Positions 55,264 to 64,000 of a stretch of DNA of 64,000 nt are shown one piece after another. Below the pieces are notes generated by a model. That model did no database searches, was not told the origin of the DNA, and was given only the letters and a program-made list of their open reading frames with translations. Origin of the DNA: Hormoscilla sp. GUM202 (lineage in GTDB: Bacteria > Cyanobacteriota > Cyanobacteriia > Cyanobacteriales > Desertifilaceae). Position numbers and translations under genes: made by a program. Each line of letters opens with the position of its first letter. Position 1 is the stretch's first letter. The stretch covers positions 97,145 through 161,144 of the forward strand of contig RFFC02000016.1 in NCBI GenBank assembly GCA_005518205.2, read 5' to 3'.

Positions 55264-56070
55264 CCTTTTTCCCTCTATAGCAATATCATTTGTGTCAACT
55301 ATGGTTTAATCTGGTCCCAGCAAGTCTATTCCAATTCCCAGTCCGCAGTTTTCCATCTCATACCCTAGCTATACTTCTATGTAAACATATTCCCTCTATA
55401 TTTATCATCGGTATAATCACTGATCTTTTTCTCGCTCTCCCCCTGATTCTAGCCTTTTCCTTAGTTTTCCATCTCTGAAAGCCTTATGGGGCAAAGGTTT
55501 CGAAGTTTGAAAACAGCAGGGGGCTTACCTAGTTACCTGGCTCCCGCCTGGTAACGCGCGCCATCTATGCTGTCTCATCGGGTGCTCCCCTCTCCCTGCT
55601 CCCTGCTCTCCTGTTGTGCTCTTGTCCCAAGGGACATGGCTGCCAGCTCCCCGGGTAACGACCCCTCCGCTACGCAGTGTGCGAATGCGCTGCGCGCAGC
55701 AGCGCCGGCACACAGGAGACATCGCTGCTACACATCCCGATCGCCGATGCGATTGCCATTTCAGTAGAGGTTGTAGAAAAAAGGGAACTCATAAAAGTTG
55801 TGATACTTTCAGAGCTCCCAAACATTTGTGAAAAACTTCCAAATCCAATGATATCACAAAATTTAAAGCTTGCAGCAGCGCCGACCGCAAGACTGCGCCA
55901 TTGGCGGTTTTCAACATGAATATTCCGGTCTCAAACCTCGTACTTCAGATTTTCAACATGAATATGCCGTCAAATTGGGAAGTCACGAGCGCAGCCTCCT
56001 GTGATGAGGCCAGGAGGCTGCGCTCGTCTGCGCGGGCTTTGAAATGTTACATTTAAGGGATGCTTCCGTT
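55264..56070. other. Repeat-filled spacer
   Basis: Contains a GTTACCTGGCTCC / CCTGGTAAC palindrome at 55530-55554, a GTGCTCTTGTCCC / GGGACATGGC hairpin (55614-55640, relative of the 1945 element), GC-rich palindromes (CGCTGCGCGCAGCAGCG at 55689) and an AGGAGGCTGCGCTCG / CGAGCGCAGCCTCCT inverted repeat at 55985-56024. No gene is supported. Confidence 0.5.
55985..56024. terminator. Strong inverted repeat downstream of petG
   Basis: ACGAGCGCAGCCTCCTG and CAGGAGGCTGCGCTCGT flank a short loop (TGATGAGGC), about 48 bases after the petG stop on the minus strand. A likely terminator, without a T run. Confidence 0.55.
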
Positions 56071-56184
56071 CTAGATTCCCAGGGTATTGCCGCGCTTGTA
56101 CTGTAAATAGGCAGCGACAAACAGTCCCGCGAGGGTGACTGGGATTAGGCCCAGCACTATGCCTGAAATTAGCGGTTCAACCAT
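56071..56184 (-). CDS. petG: Cytochrome b6f subunit V, PetG
   Basis: 37 residues: [20 protein letters not shown] and [17 protein letters not shown], a single thylakoid membrane helix needed for assembly or stability of the cytochrome b6f complex. Sequence agrees with cyanobacterial PetG almost throughout; it is too short to be picked up by length-based gene calls. Start at 56184, TAG at 56071-56073. Spacer to mltA, upstream on the same strand, is 99 bases of AGTTGTC heptamer repeats. Confidence 0.95.
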   Translation of the reverse strand: MVEPLISGIVLGLIPVTLAGLFVAAYLQYKRGNTLGI

Positions 56185-56209
56185 CTTCAGTCTCCTAATT
56201 CTTGCAGTT

Positions 56210-56262
56210 GTGGGTTGTCAGTTGTCAGTTGTCGGTTGTGGATTGTCAGTTGTCGGTTGTCC
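56210..56262. repeat. Heptamer repeat (AGTTGTC)n
   Basis: Six or so 7-bp units, AGTTGTC/GGTTGTC/GGTTGTG, between petG and mltA. Confidence 0.7.
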
Positions 56263-56283
56263 ACTAACCACTAACCACTGATT

Positions 56284-57546
56284 CTACTGCTTTAGCAACA
56301 AGTAGTATAGCTCCCCGGTGGAATTCATCAATCCCGCCCGATCGCCTGCTTCCCTACCGGTGCCCATAAAGATATCAACTCGTCCGGCACCTTTAATAGC
56401 GCTGCCAGTATCCTGATCCAGTACGTAGCGACTGACAGAGCGAAACTCGAGTTCACCTCTAGCATTAGCATAGGGTAGCTGGGTGTGAATCAGGGCTAAT
56501 GCCCCTGGTGGCATGAGAGATTTATCTGTGGCAATGGAACGTTCCGCTGTGACTGGCAAGCCTAGACTACCGGTAGCTGGAGTGCCATTGGTTTCCTGAA
56601 AGAAGATAAAACTGCGGTTGCGGGGTAAATAGCGATTCATGGCCTGGGGTGAGGCGCGAAAATAGGAAATCAGCGCTGGCAGGGTAATGTCTTCCAGCCG
56701 CATAATACCATCTCTGTATATTTCTCCGCCGACGCTGGTGTAGGGCCGATCGGTCTTGCCCGCGTAGCCCACAGTCATCACCCTACCATCTGTCAGCTGT
56801 AACCGGGCCGAACCTTGGACGTGAACTAAAAAGGCTTCAAAGCGATCGCGCAACCAGACTAATTCTAATCCCCGCAAGGGACTTTTTTCTCCCAATAGAC
56901 CATCGGCACCTTCTAACTCCCGCCTGGTAGGATGAGGACGAGACCAATTAGCAAAGTCCGGAGGCAGTCGGTAGAGGGGATAGGGATATTCGGCAGTTGG
57001 CCTGGCGCTGGCAGCATAGGTAGGTTCAAAGTATCCAGTAAAGGCAACGGTGCCTTCACCATCTTCGCCTACGGATTTGTACAGGACAAATTCCCGCTGC
57101 ACTGCTGCTTGTAGTTCTGTTGGGGTCTGGGATGATAGCAGCAGCACGCGAAAACGTTCCAAAGAACGCATCACCCGATCGCGCGTTATTCCCGGTACCG
57201 GATATTGGCGATAAGCTGCCGCTGCGCTTGGGGTCTGTAAATATTCCAGACTGCGGGCGATCGCCTCTAACAGGGCCTCTTTATCTGCTAGCTGACTGCC
57301 CCACCGGCATCTTCCACGTGCTCTTGTCCTGAAGGACTCGGCACGTTCCAGACACCTGCCGTGTCTTCCGGGCGCGCTATTCGCACTACCCTCCAGACAC
57401 GGCCCCCAAATTTGCTCGTCCCAACCCAGCTTGTCACCGGTAACTGACTGGTCTGGACCGATCGGGCGCAAGGGCACGGTCATGCCGATACCGGGTATCG
57501 ATAGGGCCATTGATAAAGTCAGACCCAAACAAGCTAATGTTTTGTT
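56284..57546 (-). CDS. mltA: Membrane-bound lytic murein transglycosylase A
   Basis: Cleaves peptidoglycan glycan strands with 1,6-anhydro ring formation. About 420 residues from ATG 57546; signal peptide MNKTLACLGLTLSMALSIPG. MltA domain: VAFTGYFEPTYAASARPT, VWLRDRFEAFLVHVQGSARL and the 3D domain near the end, SRYVLDQDTGSAIKGAGRVD and FMGTGREAGDRAG with the catalytic Asp in the VDIFMGTG region. Oddity: residues about 49-88 (GPCLEGSANSAPGRHGRCLE to GSQLADK) are encoded by palindromic repeats inserted in frame; relatives lack this stretch. The catalytic domain starts after it, so activity may be kept. petG follows downstream. Confidence 0.85.
   Translation of the reverse strand, partial: NKTLACLGLTLSMALSIPGIGMTVPLRPIGPDQSVTGDKLGWDEQIWGPCLEGSANSAPGRHGRCLERAESFRTRARGRCRWGSQLADKEALLEAIARSLEYLQTPSAAAAYRQYPVPGITRDRVMRSLERFRVLLLSSQTPTELQAAVQREFVLYKSVGEDGEGTVAFTGYFEPTYAASARPTAEYPYPLYRLPPDFANWSRPHPTRRELEGADGLLGEKSPLRGLELVWLRDRFEAFLVHVQGSARLQLTDGRVMTVGYAGKTDRPYTSVGGEIYRDGIMRLEDITLPALISYFRASPQAMNRYLPRNRSFIFFQETNGTPATGSLGLPVTAERSIATDKSLMPPGALALIHTQLPYANARGELEFRSVSRYVLDQDTGSAIKGAGRVDIFMGTGREAGDRAGLMNSTGELYYLLLKQ
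57297..57400. repeat. Palindromic repeats inserted in the mltA coding sequence
   Basis: Hairpin CACGTGCTCTTGTCC / GGACTCGGCACG (57316-57343) and a second one AGACAC-CTGCC-GTGTCT (57350-57367), plus a further CCAGACACGG. The first is a diverged, reverse-oriented copy of the element at 1945-2003. Insert length keeps the mltA frame open. Confidence 0.7.
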
Positions 57547-57605
57547 CATCAAACCTGTCATTTCTCTGCTGCTGGAGATCGACACCACAGGTTAACGCCA
57601 GTTCC

Positions 57606-57866
57606 TTATTCCATTGGCGTGCGGTCAATACTGGAGGTGTACACCGGTTCTACCCGAATTGCTAGGATGCTGCGGGGACGCACCACCATATACTCACCCT
57701 GGGAAATTTTCATCGGTACATTAATGAAGCTACCGTCATCTGCTTTCGGCACGACATCGCTAGCGTACCATTTTTGAAACTCTTTAATCGTCAGGAAACG
57801 CACTGTCTCCCGGTGACCGCCCTCGAGCAATAGGTGTACGACAAATTCATCAGGGATTCTTGGCAT
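57606..57866 (-). CDS. Small conserved hypothetical protein
   Basis: 86 residues (MPRIPDEFVVHLLLEGGHRE, VRFLTIKEFQKWYAS, VPMKISQGEYMVVRPRSILA). Beta-rich, soluble. Cyanobacterial conserved proteins of this kind occur near photosynthesis and cell-wall genes, but no function is known to me. ATG is preceded by GAGAGAAGACT. It lies 59 bases upstream of mltA, same strand, so one transcript is possible. Confidence 0.65.
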   Translation of the reverse strand: MPRIPDEFVVHLLLEGGHRETVRFLTIKEFQKWYASDVVPKADDGSFINVPMKISQGEYMVVRPRSILAIRVEPVYTSSIDRTPME

Positions 57867-58193
57867 AGTCTTCTCTCAAAGCACCGACATCATTATGGGA
57901 TGCTTGCAGTTGCAAATCATTCTGTATTCTACCGAAATGATCTGGATCCATTCCAGCTTTGCTTCCTGGCTGCGGGGATCTGAACGTGCTGTTGCCGGCT
58001 ATACTAGCCCAGAAACCCAGTTTTTCCACAAAACCGGTTTCTTCATGCATTCTCGAGATGCTCTCGTGGCACCGCTGACACCGGCATATACAGGCCCCAG
58101 GGCGCAGTCGCCGCAAGTCCAGCGGTGGGACGTCACAACAGTGTTCTGGGGAGGGTACTTTGACCTCAACCGGCACCCTACTGCAAACCCTAC

Positions 58194-58406
58194 TGTTGAG
58201 GTTTTGGACCTCTCAGTTGAGGTTTTGGACCTCTCAGTTGAGGTTTTGGACCTCTCAGTTGAGGTTTTGGACCTCTCGGTTGAGGTTTTGGACCTCTCGG
58301 TTGAGGTTTTGGACCTCTCAGTTGAGGTTTTGGACCTCTCGGTTGAGGTTTTGGACCTCTCAGTTGAGGTTTTGAACCTCTCGGTTGAGGTTTTGGACCT
58401 CTCAAG
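58194..58406. repeat. Array of ten 21-bp units with internal hairpins
   Basis: Ten tandem copies, nearly identical. Each contains GAGGTTTTGGACCTC, a 5-bp stem with a 5-base loop, spaced by TCAGTT or TCGGTT. One unit has GAACCTC instead of GGACCTC. In one plus-strand frame it reads VEVLDLS repeated, in others LRFWTSQ, and the minus strand is also open: all frames stay open only because 21 is a multiple of 3. I do not consider it coding. Confidence 0.85.
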
Positions 58407-58767
58407 AGGCCAGCATGTCTCTAAAGGATCGCCGATAAAAAGATCTTATAAAGCCTATAAAAAAAAATCATATATCGCTCAAACCCTTACCCAGAAAGCT
58501 TTTCAGACTTTGTCTCCCAAAAAGTTTCCCAAAAAATCGCCTTTAGGGTAGACACTGGAAAATCTAGTTGTTAGAGTAGAGTTGTAGTTCAATACATCAC
58601 CTTTCAGCGGCTATGGAGTGCATCTCACTTTTGTAATGCAGCCCGCGCGGGCTTTGTACCTGTAGCCGGGCCCTTTAGGGTGAGGGCGGCGACGCTTTTA
58701 TGAGATGCACCAGGGCATTCCCCCAGGGAGACCCCAAATAATAAATAATTTTTTGTTCGGACAAGTT

Positions 58768-61700
58768 ATGAAAATCAATTTAGCCTCATCATCTCTCAAC
58801 CCCAGCACCGTGGGCAAGGGTTTCCCCCTCAAGCGCGGATCGACCTTGTTGTACGCCGGCGACTTTAATAACGACGATAAAAGCGACATACTCCGTCAGG
58901 AAAGGGGCCGCTGGGACAACGACTCCAGTCTAACGGCTCAAGTAGTCTTGTCTGAAGGCGACGGCAACTTTAACCCCATCACCCTGCCGGAGAAATTCGT
59001 TCTTAAGGGCGACTTCACCAATTTATACATTGGTGATTTTAATGGGGACGATCGCGACGATATACTCCGCCAGGAAAAGGGCGGTTGGGACAATGATGAT
59101 AGCCTGACTGCTCAGGTACTTTTGTCCCAAGGCGACGGCAACTTTACCCGCATATTCCTGCCGGAAGGTCTCAAGCTTAAGGGTGATTTAACGAACTTAT
59201 ACATCGGGGACTTTGATGGGGACGGTCAAAGCGATGTGCTCCGTCAAGAAAGGGGCATTTGGGGCAACGATGACCGTACAACTGCTCAGATCCTCTTGTC
59301 CCAAGGCGACGGCAACTTTAACCCCATCACCCTGCCGGAGGATTTCGCTCTCAAAGGCGACTTCACCAATGTATACATTGGTGATTTTAATGGAGACGGT
59401 CGCGACGATGTACTCCGCCAAGAAAAGGGCAGTTGGGACGACGATGACCGGATGACTGCCCACGTACTCTTGTCCCGGGGTGACGGCAACTTTACCCGCA
59501 TCACCCTGCCGGAGAGTTTCGAGCTCAAAGGCGACTTCACCAATTTATACGTTGGCGATTTTAATGGGGACGGTGCAGACGATGTGCTGCGCCAAGAAAA
59601 GGGCAGTTGGGACGACAATGACATGGGGACTGCCCACGTACTCAAATCCCAGGGTAACGGCAATTTTACCCGCATCCCCCTGCCGGAGAGTTTTGAGCTC
59701 AAGGGCGACCTTACCAATTTATACGTCGAAGATCTGAATGGTGATGGCTTGGATGAGATTCTGGTTCAGAAAAAACATCCTTTCGGAGATCGGTCTCGCA
59801 CTTTGAGGCTATTGCGCTCGGATAATGGAGAAAATTTCACCGAACATCTGCTCCCCTCAGAGCTTCAGGTTAACGGTGACGGCGGGAAACTGTATATTGC
59901 CGATTATGATGGCAATGGCAAAAACAACGATATCCTGGTTCAGAGTTTTGCAAACGAAGCGCTGCTATACAACGTTGACTTCCAACCGGTTCTCAATCCG
60001 GTTCTCAATACCGATGATTATGCAGCCCTGAAGGCTCTTTATACCAGTACTTCTGGGGAGAATTGGCAGAACAATTTTGGCTGGGAGTTCGGCAGCGATA
60101 TTCCCCCCCTGCGGTCAGTTGTCTCAAACTGGTATGGAGTCACGGTAAAAGGCGATCGGGTGACGGCCATCAACCTGCCCTCCAACTCTTTGAGCGGTAC
60201 GCTCCCCTCCGAGTTAGGTTCGCTCGGCAAATTGCAACAGCTTGACCTGGACGGCAACTCCCTGAGCGGTACGATCCCCTCTGAGTTAGACTCCCTCAGC
60301 AATTTGCAAATCCTCTCTCTGGAAAACCCCCCCTATGTGGAAACTCAAATTCCCGACTACGAGGCGGTTCCCGGTGAGGACTTCAGCGTCAATGTCAGCG
60401 CTCACTTCGGCGACATCAACGACAACATTACTAGCTACAGCGCCGAGGGTTTGCCAAACGGTTTAACCATTAACTCCGATAGTGGGGCGATCGGCGGCAC
60501 TCTTACTGTTACTGAGGGCACTTTTACCGTGACGGTAACTGCATCGGATGATGCGGGAGGCGAGGTAGAAGATGAATTTAATATTGAGGTTCGACCGCTT
60601 CTCGATGCCAGTGATTATGCAGCCCTTCTGGCTCTCTATAACAGTACGGGTGGGGAGAGTTGGCAGACGCATACAGGTTGGGACGTCACCAGCGAAACTC
60701 CCCCCCCTGCTGATGTTGTCTCAAACTGGCATGGAGTCACGGTAAGAGGCGATCGGGTGACGGCCATCGAGCTGAACGAGAACGACCTGAGCGGCATGCT
60801 CCCCTCGGAGTTAGGCTCCCTCAGTAATTTGCAAGAGATCGACCTGCGCAACAACTCCCTGAGCGGTACGCTGCCCTATGAGTTAGTCTCCCTCAGTAAT
60901 TTGCAAAAGCTCGACCTGTCCCGCAACTACTCCCTGAGCGGTACCCTGCCCTATGAGTATGGCTCCCTCAGTAATTTGCAAGAGATCGACCTGTAGGACA
61001 ACTCCCTGAGCGGTACGCTGCCCTCTGAGTTAGGCTCGCTCAGTAATTTGCAAGCGCTCGACCTGTCCTTCAACTCCCTGAGCGGTACGCTGCCCTCTGA
61101 GTTAGGCTCGCTCAGTAATTTGGAAGCGCTCGACCTGAGCGGAAACTCCCTGAGCGGTACGCTGCCCCCTGAGTTAAGCTGGCTCAGTAATTTGGAAGCG
61201 CTCGACCTGTCGGAGAACGACCTTCGCGGTACGCTGCCCTATGGGTTAGGTTACCTCAGTAATTTGTATACGCTCGACCTGCGCGGAAACTCCCTGAGCG
61301 GTACGCTGCCCCCCTTGTTAGGCTGGCTCAGTAATTTGTGGTACCTCTACCTGCGCGGAAACTCCCTGAGCGGTACGATCCCCTCATCGTTGGGCTTCCT
61401 CAGTAATTTGCGGTACCTCGACCTGGGCGGAAACTCCCTTCGCGGTACGCTGCCCTCTGAGTTAGGCTGGCTCAGTAATTTGTGGTCCCTCAACCTGCCC
61501 GGAAACTCCCTTCGCGGTACGCTGCCCTCTGAGTTAGGCTCGCTCAGTAATTTGGCACGCCTCTACCTGGGCGGAAACTCCCTGAGCGGTACGCTGCCCT
61601 CTGAGTTAGGCTCGCTCAGTAATTTGGGAGCGCTCGATCTGTCCGGAAACTCCCTTCGCGGTACGATCCCATCTGAGTTAGGCTCCCTGGGACAAAACAT

Positions 61701-63600
61701 TAAACTCAATTTATCACACAACCGCCTGCGCGGTACGATCCCCGACAGTATCAACGCTTTGTCAGGAAACAAACAATTGGAGAACCCACCCTATGTGGAA
61801 ACTCCAATTCCCGACTACGAGGTGGTTTCCGGTGAGAGCGTCGAATTTGATATCAGCAATCACTTTTCCGACATCAACGACAATATTGCTAGCTACGGCG
61901 CCGAGGGTTTGCCAGACGGTTTAACCATTGACTCTAGTAGTGGGGCGATATTAGGCACCCCTACTGTGTCGGGTACTTTTACCGTGACGGTAACTGCATC
62001 GGATGATGCGGGAGGCGAGGTAGAAGATGAATTTAATATTGAGGTTCGACCGTTTCTCGATGCCAGTGATTATGCAGCCCTTCTGGCTCTCTATACCAGT
62101 ACGGGTGGGGAGAGTTGGCAGACGCATACAGGCTGGGACTTCAGCAGCGATACTCCCCCCAAGGCTTCTGTTGTCTCAGACTGGCATGGGGTAACGGTAG
62201 TCGGCGAGCGGGTGACGAAAATCGACCTGAACGACAACTCCCTGAGCGGTACGATCCCCTCGGAGTTAGGCTCGCTCGGCAACTTGCAAGTCCTCGACCT
62301 GAACGGCAACTCCCTGAGCGGTACGCTCCCCTCGGAGTTAGGTTCGCTCGGCAATTTGCAAGACCTCGAACTGTACAAGAACAAGGTGAGCGGTACGCTC
62401 CCCTCGGAGTTAGGTTCGCTCGGCAATTTGCAAGACCTCGAACTGTACAAGAACAAGGTGAGCGGTACGCTCCCCTCGGAGTTAGGTTCGCTCGGCAATT
62501 TGCAAGTCCTCGACCTGTACGACAACCGCCTGAGCGGTACGCTCCCCTCGGAGTTAGGTTCGCTCGGCAAATTGCAAGAGCTCGAACTGAGCAACAACCA
62601 CCTGAGCGGTACCATCCCCTCTGAGTATGGCAACCTCAGCAATTTGCAAGAGCTGTACCTGCATAACAACAACTCCCTGAGCGGTACGCTCCCCTCGGAG
62701 TTAGGTTCGCTCGGCAATTTGCAAGACCTCGAACTGAGCGACAACCGCCTGAGCGGTACGCTCCCCTCGGAGTTAGGTTCGCTCGGCAATTTGCAAGACC
62801 TCGAACTGAGCGACAACCGCCTGAGCGGTACGCTCCCCTCGGAGTTAGGTTCGCTCGGCAATTTGCAAGACCTCGAACTGAGCGACAACCGCCTGAGCGG
62901 TACGCTCCCCTCGGAGTTAGGTTCGCTCGGCAATTTGCAAGACCTCGACCTGTACGGCAACTCCCTGAGCGGTACCATCCCCTCGGAGTTAGGTAACCTC
63001 ACCAATTTGGCACAACTATATCTGTACGATAACAATTCCTTGTACGGTCCGCTCCCCCCGGAGATCGTCTCGCTCACCGACCCCGAGCGAGGCAGGCTCG
63101 ACAAAAGCAAAGTAGACATCGTTGGTGGTGGCTACGAAATTCAAGGGGGGCCAGGAAACAATACAATCCATGGAGATAATGGAGGCGATCGCATCTACGG
63201 ACACGGGGGCAACGATAGCCTCACAGGCTACGCTGGAGACGACACCCTCATAGGCGGAAGTGGAGGCGATCGCCTCACAGGCGGTGATGGAGACGATCGC
63301 CTCTATGGCGGTGATGGAGTCGATACCCTCATCGGAAACGGGGGTGCGGATACCTTTGTCTTGGCCCGGGACATGGCGCATTATGACGATCCCACCGAGA
63401 AGAAAGGGGATACCATCCGGGACTTTAAGATTGGCACGGACAAAATCCATCTAGAAAGTTTGACGTTTGAGGATTTAGAATTTGGCTACGATCGGGAACG
63501 TGGTGGGGCTTCCATTAAGGCTCCAAGTGAGGAAGTCTTGGCAGTTTTGTCGGGAATTGCTGAGGCTCAAATTAAGAACGATCCGACTAACTTTGTTTAA
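58768..63600 (+). pseudogene. Giant secreted FG-GAP / LRR / RTX protein, one internal stop
   Basis: One frame from ATG 58768 (MKINLASSSLNPST) to TAA 63600, 1610 codons, interrupted by a single TAG at 60994-60996. Order: seven FG-GAP-like repeats (GDFNGDGRDDVLRQ type, Ca-binding DxNxDG loops), a 24-residue LRR block of the plant type (LDLSGNSLSGTLPSELGSLS), a cadherin-like domain (ENPPYVETQIPDYE to EFNIEVRP), LRRs again, a second cadherin-like domain at about 61780, a third LRR block with near-identical units, and C-terminal RTX nonapeptides (GGDGDDRLYGGDG) with FVLARDMAHYDD. RTX ends are exported by type I secretion without a signal peptide. The TAG falls between two LRRs where a normal codon is expected; no in-frame ATG follows it closely, so loss of function, read-through or a sequence error are the options. 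Confidence 0.8.
62265..62992. repeat. Recently expanded 72-bp LRR units
   Basis: About ten 72-bp units encode the LRRs; four or five in a row (62680-62940) are almost identical at the DNA level (CTCGAACTGAGCGACAACCG), pointing to recent unequal crossing-over or slippage inside the giant gene. Confidence 0.8.
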
Positions 63601-64000
63601 TTACAGCAAGGTTCTCCCCGGACTCTTCGACCGCTGAGGTGTGATTTGTTCGGGTGTTTTTCATAGGCAGTGAAGGATTGGTTTTATTTAGCAGATCTTG
63701 TCCGACTCGGACAAGATCTGGACATTTCGCCAGTCCTGTTCCCTGTTCCCTGTTCCCTTCCCCCTGTTCCCTGTTCCCCTGTTCCCTTCCCCCTGTTCCC
63801 TGTTCCCTGTTCCCTGTTCCCCTGTTCCCTGTTCCCTGTTCCCTCAATGGTTAAACCGTCTGGCAAACCCTCGGCTTCCCTGTTCCCTGTTCCCTGTTCC
63901 CTGTTCCCTGTTCCCTCCTAGTAAGAGCGCAACGTAACGCATCATAACTAAACAATTTCTTAAGCATCTATGTTGTCAAAAAATCCTGAGATAGGATTAG
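63601..64000. other. Window end, no gene seen
   Basis: Apart from the heptamer arrays there is an AGATCTTGTCCGACTCGGACA palindrome region at 63692-63718 that may terminate the giant gene's transcript. Confidence 0.4.
63735..63915. repeat. Heptamer repeat (TTCCCTG)n
   Basis: Many units of TTCCCTG with CCTTCCCC interruptions, at 63735-63843 and 63878-63917. Frames on both strands stay open across it but have no other support. Confidence 0.75.

Noticed and set aside
58194..58406. CRISPR array
   Set aside because: The units are contiguous, with no variable spacers and no cas genes.
57895..58551. 218-codon frame covering the 21-bp array
   Set aside because: Open only because the repeat length is a multiple of three; flanking residues have no protein character and equivalent frames exist on the other strand.
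62091..63119. 342-codon antisense frame in the LRR gene
   Set aside because: A mirror of the 72-bp repeat; no start signals, product is a Ser/Pro/Leu-rich repeat.
61048..63600. Independent gene starting after the TAG in the giant protein
   Set aside because: It would begin at a TTG in the middle of an LRR; the frame is continuous with the upstream gene, so a nonsense mutation is the simpler reading.
63587..63940. Frames across the TTCCCTG array
   Set aside because: Low-complexity peptide from a heptamer repeat, open on both strands.

Overview
The window is cyanobacterial. GCGATCGC palindromes (HIP1-type) are scattered through coding and non-coding DNA, and it carries petG, psb27, raf1 (RuBisCO accumulation factor 1), an NtcA-type urea transporter promoter and a cyanobacterial Pho box. 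Many short repeats with 7-bp periodicity and several palindromic repeat families fill the spacers, as is usual for filamentous cyanobacteria; the genus cannot be fixed from sequence reading alone.

Layout. 0-8 kb: a DUF3038-like gene, apt, an oligopeptide-type ABC permease, a WD40 protein, tRNA-Ala(GGC), raf1, then a decayed patch with an NTPase remnant and unknown genes. 8.1-14.1 kb: the urea transporter genes urtA-B-C-D on the minus strand behind an NtcA promoter; repeats have invaded two spacers and there is an unusual insert inside urtD. 14.3-19.8 kb: a possible PAAR-like protein, a RelE/HigB-type toxin-antitoxin pair, and broken DUF433, DUF29, antitoxin and MFS genes. 19.9-22.8 kb: coaX, a VOC-fold protein and a DUF262 protein. 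23-30.2 kb: an IS66 transposase, then two adjacent host pseudogenes (an outer-membrane-type protein and a CHAT protease) interrupted by an IS607 element, which itself holds a 123-bp MITE, and by a group II intron. 30.2-32.3 kb: a metF-like gene and trpS. 32.6-35.6 kb: a small host gene split first by an IS605-like element with a TnpB-related gene and again 15 bp later by a second copy of the same group II intron. 36.4-39 kb: glgP. 40.1-44.6 kb: Pho box, pstS-C-A-B and psb27.

44.9-55.3 kb is the most unusual part: three very large unrecognised or barely recognised genes in a row on the minus strand, with a plus-strand retroelement wedged between the first and second. The retroelement has a perfect sigma-70-type promoter, a gene made of two tandem copies of an HTH-plus-beta-type unit, and a group-II-like stand-alone reverse transcriptase whose C-terminal region is deleted. 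56-64 kb: petG, mltA (with a palindromic repeat inserted in frame), a small conserved gene, a 21-bp hairpin array, and a huge secreted FG-GAP / leucine-rich-repeat / RTX protein gene with one internal stop codon.

Overall the housekeeping and nutrient-uptake genes (urea, phosphate, glycogen, folate, CoA) are mostly intact while the accessory stretches are full of nested insertions and pseudogenes. Several of the insertions can be removed on paper to restore the original reading frames. Coordinates and frames were read by hand; family names rest on motif recognition, not on searches.
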